NCBI GenBank assembly: GCA_019751475.1
Contig: JAIENH010000157.1
Location: 1-6,828 of the forward strand
From: Cyclobacteriaceae bacterium
GTDB lineage: Bacteria; Bacteroidota; Bacteroidia; Cytophagales; Cyclobacteriaceae
DNA: 6,828 nucleotides
Reading direction: 5' to 3'
How positions within the stretch are numbered: the first letter of the stretch is position 1; the number at the start of each line of letters is the position of its first letter. This document shows positions 1 to 5,643 of this stretch, in pieces. Made by a program: the position numbers and the translations under genes. Under the pieces are notes generated by a model that saw only the letters and a list, made by a program, of their open reading frames with translations, searched no databases and had not been told where the DNA came from.

Positions 1-339
1 AAGAAAGTGAATACCACACCAGCACTGGTGCAACCTGCCGAGGTAGTGCCTCAGGAACAAGTGGCCTTTGTGGAGCAACCAGAAGTGACAGAACAGATAG
101 CACAAGCAGTGACACCACCGGTGGTGGAAGAAGTGAAGCCGATTGTATTGACCTACACGCTGGCTACGGTGGAGGCACCGGCCAAGGCAGAAGTAGTGGC
201 GAAAAAAGAGACTCCCATCAAGCGGGCCTGGGAGTTTGCTAAAAACGTGAAGAATGGCGAGGCCACGTTTAGCATCCGCGACATGAAAGATGAACTGTTC
301 GCCTTAGACTTACGAAAGAAGGAATCAAAAAATCAATAA
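1..339 (+). CDS. C-terminal part of a Pro/Glu/Val-rich hypothetical protein (5' end outside window)
   Basis: The reading frame is open to the left edge (two Lys codons precede the GTG at 7), so this is the last 112 or so residues of a longer protein and the GTG need not be the start. It stops with TAA at 337. About 65 residues are low in complexity and rich in Val, Pro, Glu, Ala and Gln, which suggests a flexible stalk or linker. A compact, charged tail of about 40 residues follows (KRAWEFAKNVKNGEATFSIR, then a D/E/L/K-rich helix). No catalytic motif or membrane segment is visible in this part. The gene lies 93 bp upstream of a beta-barrel gene on the same strand and probably shares its transcript. 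In Cytophagales, barrel genes with this N-terminus often follow membrane proteins suspected to be anti-sigma-like. That role is only an inference here, because the diagnostic N-terminal half is missing. Confidence 0.75.
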   Translation, partial: KKVNTTPALVQPAEVVPQEQVAFVEQPEVTEQIAQAVTPPVVEEVKPIVLTYTLATVEAPAKAEVVAKKETPIKRAWEFAKNVKNGEATFSIRDMKDELFALDLRKKESKNQ

Positions 340-432
340 GACATTTATGAAATGGCCAACTGTATACTTCGTAGTCAATACGGTTATCCGGAAGGCCATT
401 CCATCTGACATTAAACAAAAAAACATTAACAG

Positions 433-1479
433 ATGAAAAGCTATATTTTAACGGCTGCTATTTTATTCACATGCGTTGGATTCTCCCGCGCTCAAAAGGC
501 AGACTCAGTTGTGATTCGGGTAGGAGAGGGTAGCAAAGTTATTTTCTCCATCAAAGACAAGCGCGACCTCGAAACGCTGAAGCACTACAACTTCCAGGCG
601 TTGATGGACGATATGGTGAAGAAGCTGGAGCAGCGCGATTCGTCAACCTTGACAAAATCATCAACGGAGTATTTGAAAGACACGACTTCGCAAGTTACGT
701 CAACCTCTACGACAGAAGAAGATTGGGATTCAAATCGATCGGACAATAACCGAGATGATTCGGACGATAGCCAATACATAGACAATGATCATCGTCAATA
801 CTACAGTAACAGTAATGGACGCAGAAGCTATCGCAAGAGAACGTATAGCGCCTTCACTATTGACATCGGTACCAATAACTATTTGGAGAACGGCAAATTC
901 CCGGACGGCAACAACAGTCCGTACACCGTGCGGCCCTGGGGATCGTGGTACGTGGGTCTTAACTCCTTGTGGCGCACCCGGGTGGCCGGCAAGTTCTTCA
1001 TCGAGTGGGGCGGTGGCGTGAGCTGGTACAACTTCAAATTCAACAACAACAAAATCCTCATGACAAAGGATGATGTGGGGGTGTCATTCACGGAAGATGT
1101 TCGTGACCTTGATTTTCGCAAAAGCAAACTCACGGCCACGTATGTTAACCTCTCCCTCATACCCATGCTCGACTTTGGCAACAATTCGCGTAAAGCCAGT
1201 TTGTTTAACGGTTATCATTCGCGCTCCTTCCGCATTGGGGTGGGGCCGTATGCAGGTTACCGCATTGACAGCTACACCAAGCAGATGTATTTTGAAAATG
1301 GCGACAAGAGACGCCCGAAAGACCACGATAATTTTTATCTCAACAACCTGCGCTATGGCATGAGGTTACAGCTGGGCTTCCGCAGCACGGACATATTCTT
1401 CAACTACGACATGAATGAACTCTTTGCAGATGGCCGGGGCCCGAAACTCAATGCGTTTAGTTTTGGTATAACCTTGTAA
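433..1479 (+). CDS. Outer-membrane beta-barrel protein with acidic linker
   Basis: The protein has 348 residues. It begins with a signal peptide (MKSYILTAAI, then a hydrophobic stretch) with a likely cleavage after SRA at residue 20, leaving Gln as the mature N-terminus. Residues 25-70 form a small module (VVIRVGEGSKVIFSIKD, then a helical K/L/E stretch) that I have seen in other Bacteroidota barrels. Residues 72-135 are low in complexity and rich in Ser, Thr, Asp and Asn, then Arg, so probably disordered in the periplasm. Residues 137-348 alternate hydrophobic and polar residues with many Tyr, Trp, Phe and Gly (for example SWYVGLNSLWRTRVAGKFFI and RIGVGPYAGYR) and end in the strand AFSFGITL, as outer-membrane barrels do. 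This fits the porin-like OMP_b-brl families; the cargo or ligand is unknown. The ATG at 433 is preceded by an A-rich leader without a Shine-Dalgarno site. Signal peptide and barrel are seen directly. A link to a sigma/anti-sigma cluster is inferred from the upstream neighbour. Confidence 0.85.
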   Translation: MKSYILTAAILFTCVGFSRAQKADSVVIRVGEGSKVIFSIKDKRDLETLKHYNFQALMDDMVKKLEQRDSSTLTKSSTEYLKDTTSQVTSTSTTEEDWDSNRSDNNRDDSDDSQYIDNDHRQYYSNSNGRRSYRKRTYSAFTIDIGTNNYLENGKFPDGNNSPYTVRPWGSWYVGLNSLWRTRVAGKFFIEWGGGVSWYNFKFNNNKILMTKDDVGVSFTEDVRDLDFRKSKLTATYVNLSLIPMLDFGNNSRKASLFNGYHSRSFRIGVGPYAGYRIDSYTKQMYFENGDKRRPKDHDNFYLNNLRYGMRLQLGFRSTDIFFNYDMNELFADGRGPKLNAFSFGITL

Positions 1480-1505
1480 CAGGTTCTTTCAATCACAATT
1501 TCTAT

Positions 1506-1541
1506 CAAGCCAAGGTTGCGGCAACTCTGCACCTTGGCTTG
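1506..1541. terminator. Hairpin between convergent genes, likely bidirectional terminator
   Basis: A perfect 11-bp inverted repeat, CAAGCCAAGGT at 1506-1516 and ACCTTGGCTTG at 1531-1541, encloses a 14-nt loop. It begins 26 bp after the barrel gene stop and ends at the base next to the stop codon of the convergent membrane protein gene, so it can serve both transcripts. Neither side has a strong T-tract, so it may stop polymerase weakly or mainly protect the 3' ends. Confidence 0.6.
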
Positions 1542-2036
1542 TTACGTTGTAGGCATATCCAGATTATTGAGCACCATGTTGCGCTCATCCTGGCGCAGAC
1601 GCAGCTGACGGCAAAACCGCCTGGCCGATGGCCACTGCACTATGGAAGCGATCATCAGAACAACAAAGGCAATGCTGAACCAAGTACTTCCCGTCAGGTA
1701 AAAACCTGCGCCCATCAAGAGGCAACACAGGCAGTACATTGCCATCCTGACAATCGACATGGTAAAGTATCCATCCATTTTATTGACCAATTCAATGTTG
1801 GCATTCAGCTGTTTAATACGAACTCGCTGCAACCAGTGAACGATCGTTAGGTCAAGAAGGCATACTCCAAAAAGAATACTCATGATGAGTTGCACACTTG
1901 CTTCGTCACCCAGCATAGGCGCGTGGTCTATCGTGTAGTAATACAAAAAAATGAAGCCCGCAGTTGGCAGCAGTAGGAGGATGAAGCCGATAGTATTAAG
2001 TTTGTAAAAGTATTCTCTAATAGAAAGAAAGATCAT
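1542..2036 (-). CDS. Small four-helix integral membrane protein, function unknown
   Basis: The protein has 164 residues starting from the ATG at 2036. The frame stays open to 2216, but the extra 60 residues are antisense to the start of the TetR gene and look non-natural, so the internal ATG just before the first membrane helix (MIFLSIREYFYKL) is preferred. Four hydrophobic segments lie at about residues 16-35, 48-69, 94-114 and 118-134. A basic amphipathic tail follows (QWPSARRFCRQLRLRQDERN), probably cytoplasmic. The third helix carries three Cys residues close together (YCLCC), with no obvious metal motif. No enzyme signature is seen and I do not recognise a named family. It is divergent from a TetR-family gene with 38 bp between start codons, an arrangement often found when the regulator controls its neighbour; this is inference. 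It converges on the barrel gene across a hairpin. Confidence 0.75.
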   Translation of the reverse strand: MIFLSIREYFYKLNTIGFILLLLPTAGFIFLYYYTIDHAPMLGDEASVQLIMSILFGVCLLDLTIVHWLQRVRIKQLNANIELVNKMDGYFTMSIVRMAMYCLCCLLMGAGFYLTGSTWFSIAFVVLMIASIVQWPSARRFCRQLRLRQDERNMVLNNLDMPTT

Positions 2037-2074
2037 AGCTGTAGTTGAATACGAAAGTAGAAAGTTACTAAGAG
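2037..2074. promoter_or_regulatory. Divergent intergenic region between membrane protein and TetR genes
   Basis: Only 38 AT-rich bases separate the two start codons, so promoters and any operator must lie here or inside the coding starts. On the minus strand TACTTTCG (2059-2052) and TAACTTTC (2067-2060) each miss the Bacteroidota -7 consensus TAnnTTTG by one base. A 7-bp step repeat, GAAAGTA then GAAAGTT, spans 2053-2066. No convincing palindromic operator is visible. Confidence 0.3.
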
Positions 2075-2659
2075 ATGGAGAGTATTCTAAACCTGTCGCG
2101 CAAAGAGCAAGTGATTCGGAAGGCTGCCGAGCTTTTCCGGGAAAAAGGGTATGCCGCATCGTCCATGCGCGACCTGGCGCAAAAGTTGGGTATTGAGGCC
2201 GCCAGCCTTTATTCACACATCAAATCAAAGGAAGAAATTCTGCAAAATCTGTGCTTTGACATGGCTACTGAATTCAGAAAGTCATTGGACGAAGTGGAAA
2301 AACAGAAAGTGTCGGCCAGTGAAAAACTGAAAAATGGTATCATCGGTCACATCAAAGTAATGGCCAAAGATCTTACCGCCTCTGCCGTCTTCATGAATGA
2401 ACACCGGCACTTGAGCCAGCCCTATCTGCGAGATTTTTTATTGTTGCGCATCAACTATATCAACCGGTTCAAAGACATTATTGAAGAAGGCGTCTCCAAC
2501 GGTGAGTTTAAGGACACCATCGATAAGAAGCTGGCCGTGATGACACTTTTTTCATCGTTGAATTGGATGCCGCAGTGGTATGATCCAAATGCCAACCTGG
2601 TGCCGGCCGACTTGGGCAATCAACTGGCTGATATGCTAGTGACCGGATTGAAAAAATAA
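2075..2659 (+). CDS. TetR/AcrR-family transcriptional regulator
   Basis: The protein has 194 residues, a normal length for the family. Residues 9-56 form the TetR DNA-binding domain: RKEQVIRKAAELFREKGY, then SSMRDLAQKLGI, then the recognition helix with EAASLYSHIKSKEEIL. The rest is an all-helical ligand and dimer domain. Its end (NWMPQWYDP at 163-171, followed by a V/A/D/L helix to residue 192) resembles the C-terminus of KstR2-like and other acyl-CoA-responsive TetR regulators, where the motif reads NW..qWY.p. An acyl-CoA or similar ligand is therefore a reasonable guess, but only a guess. The ATG at 2075 places the helix-turn-helix at the usual distance from the N-terminus. The divergent membrane protein gene is the obvious candidate target besides self-regulation. 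The family call is firm; ligand and targets are unknown. Confidence 0.92.
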   Translation: MESILNLSRKEQVIRKAAELFREKGYAASSMRDLAQKLGIEAASLYSHIKSKEEILQNLCFDMATEFRKSLDEVEKQKVSASEKLKNGIIGHIKVMAKDLTASAVFMNEHRHLSQPYLRDFLLLRINYINRFKDIIEEGVSNGEFKDTIDKKLAVMTLFSSLNWMPQWYDPNANLVPADLGNQLADMLVTGLKK

Positions 2660-2676
2660 CTATCATTAGGCGCACT

Positions 2677-2710
2677 AGGTGTCAGATACCTTCGAGGTGT
2701 CAAGAAGCCT
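2677..2710. repeat. REP-like pair of short imperfect palindromes at a convergent junction
   Basis: The octamer AGGTGTCA occurs at 2677-2684 and again at 2695-2702. Each copy starts a near-palindrome: AGGTGTC-A-GATACCT (2677-2691, one G-T wobble) and AGGTGTC-AA-GAAGCCT (2695-2710, one wobble and one mismatch), separated by TCG. An alternative fold pairs 2685-2691 with 2695-2701 around a TCG loop. It lies between the TetR stop and the end of the lipid kinase gene and includes the kinase stop codon. It could act as a terminator, or be a remnant of a dispersed REP family. Copies elsewhere in the genome cannot be seen from here. Confidence 0.4.
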
Positions 2711-3596
2711 TGTTTTGATTAGCCGGTACAATCACCTTAAGCGATGCCGGCTGAATTTCAGCAATAAATTTTTTTTCCGATGCCCTCGGTTCCCCATCCA
2801 CATGAAAGGGCATAGAAGATGTGAGGGTAGCTTCGAATCGCTTTGCTTTTTTAATGACGACATAACTGGAATGATCCAACTTTCCTGAAAACATCTTCAA
2901 GGCAAAACCAACTGCTTGTGTGAAGGGTACTTTCTGGATGAAGCAAACATCCATCATGCCGTCTTGCACAGATGCATGAGGGGCCACAAGAGCATTGTTA
3001 CCAAACTGTGAGGAGTTGGCCAGTGCAATGATGAAGGATTTTTCCTTAACGGGAATTGAGTCAATCATGGCCATCACCTCAAATTCCTTAAAACTTCTAA
3101 ACTCTGTGAGCGCCAACCGGGCATAGCTCAGCAAGCCGCGTTTGCCATCTTTGCCAAACTGCCCAGCCACGTGCGCATCAAAACCGATGCCTGATACATT
3201 TACTGACAGTCGCCCGTTTATCAAGAGCGTGTCCATGTTGATCACTTCGTGCGGCCCCAATAGCTCAATGGCTTTTTCCAGCTTCAGCGGAATTTTAAGA
3301 TGACGTGCCAATCCGTTTCCGGAACCTTTCGGCAAAATACCCAGCGCAGTGGAGGTATGCGTGAGTGCCTGAGCTACTTCATTTACCGTGCCATCGCCAC
3401 CCATGGCAAACACGCGGCTAAAGTTTTGTGAAACGGCCTGGCAGGCTAATTCGGTAGCATGCCCTTTGTGCTGTGTGAATTCCAGTGTGCCCTCCAGACC
3501 GAGGCGTGAGCATACGTCAATGATGCGCCCTTCAATGGCCGATTGAAATCCGGTGCCCGAATACTTGTTGATGATAAAGAATACTTTATTTTCCAC
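2700..3596 (-). CDS. YegS/DgkB-type lipid kinase (diacylglycerol kinase catalytic domain)
   Basis: The protein has 298 residues, the usual length for the family that phosphorylates diacylglycerol or related lipids with ATP at the inner face of the membrane. Residues 4-130 are the nucleotide-binding domain: FFIINKYSGTG near the start, the catalytic loop AMGGDGTVNEV with GGDGT at 66-70, and LPKGSGNGLARHL with GSGNG at 91-95. The second, beta-sandwich domain shows SGIGFDAHVA (135-144), QDGMMDV with the conserved Asp-Gly at 212-213, and FHVDGEP (264-270). All key motifs are intact. The start is GTG at 3596: an in-frame TAA lies just upstream, there is no earlier ATG, and this GTG places the first strand where the family expects it. 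The stop codon lies inside the REP-like repeat. The lipid substrate (diacylglycerol, sphingoid base or other) cannot be told from sequence. The gene is divergent from the YopX gene and likely transcribed alone. Confidence 0.93.
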   Translation of the reverse strand: MENKVFFIINKYSGTGFQSAIEGRIIDVCSRLGLEGTLEFTQHKGHATELACQAVSQNFSRVFAMGGDGTVNEVAQALTHTSTALGILPKGSGNGLARHLKIPLKLEKAIELLGPHEVINMDTLLINGRLSVNVSGIGFDAHVAGQFGKDGKRGLLSYARLALTEFRSFKEFEVMAMIDSIPVKEKSFIIALANSSQFGNNALVAPHASVQDGMMDVCFIQKVPFTQAVGFALKMFSGKLDHSSYVVIKKAKRFEATLTSSMPFHVDGEPRASEKKFIAEIQPASLKVIVPANQNKAS

Positions 3597-3612
3597 TCGG
3601 TGGATTTATCAT

Positions 3613-3620
3613 CAAAGATA
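3613..3620 (-). promoter_or_regulatory. Possible -7 element of the lipid kinase gene
   Basis: TATCTTTG on the minus strand matches the Bacteroidota -7 consensus TAnnTTTG at all six fixed positions and ends 17 bp before the GTG start, giving a leader of about 10-13 nt. No good TTG element is seen 19-21 bp further upstream, so the call rests on one box. About three chance matches to this box are expected in a window of this size. Confidence 0.4.
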
Positions 3621-3662
3621 GAATTCGCGTATATTTCTCCCAGCAGATATTTACCGAGGCTG

Positions 3663-4016
3663 ATGGCTGAAATACCGGAATTCAAACAACGAAAAATAAA
3701 GTTCAAGGCGTGGGACACCGAGTCGAGGTTGCTGATGCGCCTCAACAGCATTGAATGCAACAAAGGAGAGCTGATCAAAAAAGATCACATTCTGCTTCAG
3801 TTCACCGGCATGACGGACAAGAATGGTGACGAGATATACGAAATGGATGTTTTGCTGATTTCGGACGAAAAGTTCGTGGTGTTTTGGAATGAAGAAAAGA
3901 ACGGTTGGTTTTACTACTCACTGAAGAGCCCTGACAACCGGCAGATTTTTCTTACCTCGCAGGCTGAGAAGATGATGAGACTGGGCAGCTTTTTTGAATT
4001 AGGCCAATCGGTTTAG
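3663..4016 (+). CDS. YopX-family domain protein
   Basis: The protein has 117 residues from the ATG at 3663. The frame is open back to a TTG at 3543, but that part is antisense to the kinase start, and MAEIPEFKQRKIKFKAWD has the typical N-terminus of the family. Two YopX hallmarks are visible: the opening strand KIKFKAWD (residues 11-18) and the central block LLQFTGMTDKNGDEIYEMD (44-62), which in phage members usually reads like QYTGLKDKNGKEIYEGD. The last third (VVFWNEEKNGWFYYSL) is the usual beta-rich tail. YopX proteins are mostly known from phages and prophages and have no established biochemical role. No phage gene is seen next to it here. It is divergent from the lipid kinase gene and ends only 4 bp from the stop of the convergent acyl carrier protein gene. 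The family call is from motif recognition; the function is unknown. Confidence 0.8.
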   Translation: MAEIPEFKQRKIKFKAWDTESRLLMRLNSIECNKGELIKKDHILLQFTGMTDKNGDEIYEMDVLLISDEKFVVFWNEEKNGWFYYSLKSPDNRQIFLTSQAEKMMRLGSFFELGQSV

Positions 4017-4030
4017 AATCCTACCCGATT
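4006..4030. terminator. Weak inverted repeat spanning two convergent stop codons
   Basis: AATCGG (4006-4011) and CCGATT (4025-4030) can form a 6-bp stem with a 13-nt loop that contains both stop codons. TTTA follows on the plus strand. It is the only dyad in this tight junction, but the stem is short and termination is uncertain. Confidence 0.25.
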
Positions 4031-4257
4031 TTACCCTTAATATAACTCACAGCCTGCCCGATGGTTTGCATTTTTTCGGCATCATCATCGGGAATCTTAA
4101 TGTCAAATGTCTGTTCAAACTCCATGACGAGTTCGGCATAGTCAAGCGAGTCGATGCCGAGGTCTTTCACAAAGCTGGCGTCCGGAGTGATTTCTGATTC
4201 AGATATTCCGAGCTTGTCGGTAAGAATGGAGGTGATTTTCTTTTGAATGTCTTGCAT
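4021..4257 (-). CDS. Acyl carrier protein (acpP-like)
   Basis: The protein has 78 residues from the ATG at 4257, the standard length of a stand-alone acyl carrier protein. It carries growing acyl chains as thioesters on a 4'-phosphopantetheine arm. The attachment site is Ser37 in LGIDSLDYAEL. The rest follows the four-helix fold: an acidic helix 1, the loop with ITPDASFVKDLG, helix 2 with ELVMEFEQTF, and IPDDDAEKMQTIGQAVSYI at the end. A TTG nine bases upstream (4266) is also in frame, but it lies inside the promoter -7 box, so it is not the start. Housekeeping AcpP of this phylum usually reads GADSLDTVELIMEFEKEF and sits beside fabF. The variant GIDSLDYAEL and the different neighbourhood suggest either a second, dedicated carrier protein or a relocated one. 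No ketosynthase or other fatty-acid gene is in view. It follows the histidine kinase gene by 42 bp on the same strand but has its own promoter. Confidence 0.93.
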   Translation of the reverse strand: MQDIQKKITSILTDKLGISESEITPDASFVKDLGIDSLDYAELVMEFEQTFDIKIPDDDAEKMQTIGQAVSYIKGKIG

Positions 4258-4263
4258 AACGCT

Positions 4264-4294
4264 CAAATGTAGGAAGGTGCCAGACGATAGTCAA
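4264..4294 (-). promoter_or_regulatory. Bacteroidota housekeeping promoter of the acyl carrier protein gene
   Basis: On the minus strand TTG (4294-4292), a spacer of exactly 20 bases, and TACATTTG (4271-4264) fit the Bacteroidota pattern TTG-N19-21-TAnnTTTG. The box ends 6 bp before the ATG at 4257, so transcription should begin within a few bases of the start codon. This settles the start in favour of the ATG and makes the mRNA nearly leaderless. Confidence 0.6.
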
Positions 4295-4299
4295 TAGCG

Positions 4300-5643
4300 T
4301 CAGAAACGCAGCATAAACTCGGTGCCTTCACCCAGTGTTGACTTTACCGTAATGCGGCCTTCGTGCACGCGCATGATTTGTCGCGACAAGCTTAGCCCGA
4401 TACCAGAGCCGGTTTTCTTAGTAGAGAAGAAAGGTATGAATATCTTCTCCAGTGCTTCGGGATCGATGCCCGGCCCATTATCTCGCACACTGATTACCGG
4501 TCGACCCTTTTCCCTGGTGTAAGCTGATAACTCTATTTTCCTTTCCGTCTGTTCATCAAATGCCTGGATAGCATTTTTGATCAGGTTAATGAGCACTTGC
4601 TCAATCATATTTTTGTCGGCCAGGGCAGTAAGTTGTGCCGGCTCAGTGCTTACCGATATAGTGATGCCGCGATCGCTCAATTCTTTTTTATGAAGCAAGG
4701 CCATCTCATCCAGCATGGGTCGGATGGCGATTTCACTCAGGCGTGGCTTTGGCACTTGCGTCAGGTTTCTAAATTCTTTTACAAACCGGATGAGACCTTC
4801 ACTGCGCCTGGAGATGGTTTGCAGTGAAAGGTGCATGTCTTCCAGTTCGTCTTTCTTCAGCTCATAGTTAGCCTTATCCAATTGCTTTTGAAGTTCTTCT
4901 TCCACATTGCTGGCCAGCGAAGAGATGGGCGTCACCGAGTTCATGATCTCGTGGGTCAATACGCGCACCAGGTTTTGCCATGCCTCCATTTCCTTTTCTT
5001 CCAATTCACTTTGGATGTTGCTCATCGAAATGAGCTTGATTTCTTCTCCCCGCAGCGTTAGTTCAATGGCGAATACCGAAAGCTGCACCGTTTCATCCCC
5101 AACTTTAAGTTGGATCAGCTCCCGCCCACCGGTCTTCAGTTTTTGAAAGGCTTCCACCAGCGTGGGACTGGAATCGTTCAATTGCCGAATGTTTTGAATT
5201 TGGTCTACCCTAAGCAATCGCCTGGCAGCACTGTTAAAGATCTGGATGGCTCCGTCTTTTTTAAACGTAAGCAAACCAATGCCTACATGCTGTACAATAT
5301 TTCGAAAGAACTGATAATCAGAGTCGCGTTCACGCCTGGCGGCCCGGGTAGCGTGAAATACCTCATTCATTTTTTTGCAGTGGTACTCTGTAGTTGGATC
5401 AGTCGCGTTGGATTTAAACGACTGACTTACTTCATCAAAATAAATAGGCGAGGGTTCGGTATTGGATGCATTGGTGCCTTTGAAGTGATGACCTAGCCGC
5501 GTGAATTGAAACGCAATGGCCCCGCCTAGGGCCAGCAGAATATAAATCGAGGTGTCTTTCGCCCACAGCACTCCAAAAAGAAAAATCGTCACGGCCAAAA
5601 TGAATAACCGTGTCACCAGGGGCGAGCGCCCGCTAAAGTCCAT
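4300..5643 (-). CDS. NtrY-like membrane sensor histidine kinase
   Basis: The protein has 447 residues from the ATG at 5643. An ATG at 5691 is in frame, but it lies deep inside the regulator's helix-turn-helix codons, while the chosen start overlaps the regulator stop by 11 bp, typical of coupled pairs. Two membrane helices at about residues 12-28 and 31-48 are joined by a very short loop, so there is almost no periplasmic sensor. A PAS-like domain at about 108-214 (FFRNIVQHVGIGLLTFKKDG) is the likely input. The HisKA helix carries the phospho-acceptor His231 in LTHEIMNSVTPI. The ATPase domain has the N-box with Asn357 (INLIKNAIQAF), the G1 box DNGPGI (388-393), IPFFSTKK, and the G2 box GSGIGLSLSR. 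All catalytic motifs are intact. It should phosphorylate the NtrC-like regulator encoded just upstream, in response to a cytoplasmic or membrane signal that cannot be named from sequence. Confidence 0.92.
   Translation of the reverse strand: MDFSGRSPLVTRLFILAVTIFLFGVLWAKDTSIYILLALGGAIAFQFTRLGHHFKGTNASNTEPSPIYFDEVSQSFKSNATDPTTEYHCKKMNEVFHATRAARRERDSDYQFFRNIVQHVGIGLLTFKKDGAIQIFNSAARRLLRVDQIQNIRQLNDSSPTLVEAFQKLKTGGRELIQLKVGDETVQLSVFAIELTLRGEEIKLISMSNIQSELEEKEMEAWQNLVRVLTHEIMNSVTPISSLASNVEEELQKQLDKANYELKKDELEDMHLSLQTISRRSEGLIRFVKEFRNLTQVPKPRLSEIAIRPMLDEMALLHKKELSDRGITISVSTEPAQLTALADKNMIEQVLINLIKNAIQAFDEQTERKIELSAYTREKGRPVISVRDNGPGIDPEALEKIFIPFFSTKKTGSGIGLSLSRQIMRVHEGRITVKSTLGEGTEFMLRF

Noticed and set aside
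879..1363. Open frames of 78-101 codons on both strands inside the barrel gene.
   Set aside because: They overlap a well-supported secreted barrel protein and have no domain or signal features of their own.
1997..2004. TAAGTTTG on the plus strand, a perfect TAnnTTTG box 70 bp upstream of the TetR start.
   Set aside because: No TTG element stands 19-21 bp upstream, it lies inside the divergent coding region, and about three such boxes are expected by chance (another, TAGTTTTG, occurs inside the barrel gene near 1458).
2042..2070. Possible TetR operator, TAGT to ACTA ends across the divergent intergenic region.
   Set aside because: Only the outer four bases on each side are symmetrical; the inside does not pair beyond chance.
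2037..2216. Upstream extension of the four-helix membrane protein to 224 residues.
   Set aside because: The extra residues are antisense to the TetR helix-turn-helix codons, lack any domain character, and precede a natural ATG directly before the first membrane helix.
3543..3662. Upstream extension of the YopX gene to a TTG at 3543.
   Set aside because: It is antisense to the lipid kinase N-terminus, and the family begins with the motif right after the ATG at 3663.
4276..4285. TGGCAC upstream of the acyl carrier protein gene (minus strand) looks like the -24 half of a sigma-54 promoter, tempting beside a sigma-54 activator.
   Set aside because: At the required spacing the -12 half has no GC (it reads TACAT instead of TTGCW), and the site overlaps a better housekeeping promoter.
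4281..4307. GACG...CGTC dyad between the histidine kinase stop and the acyl carrier protein gene as a terminator.
   Set aside because: The stem is broken by mismatches, has no T-tract, and overlaps the promoter upstream element.
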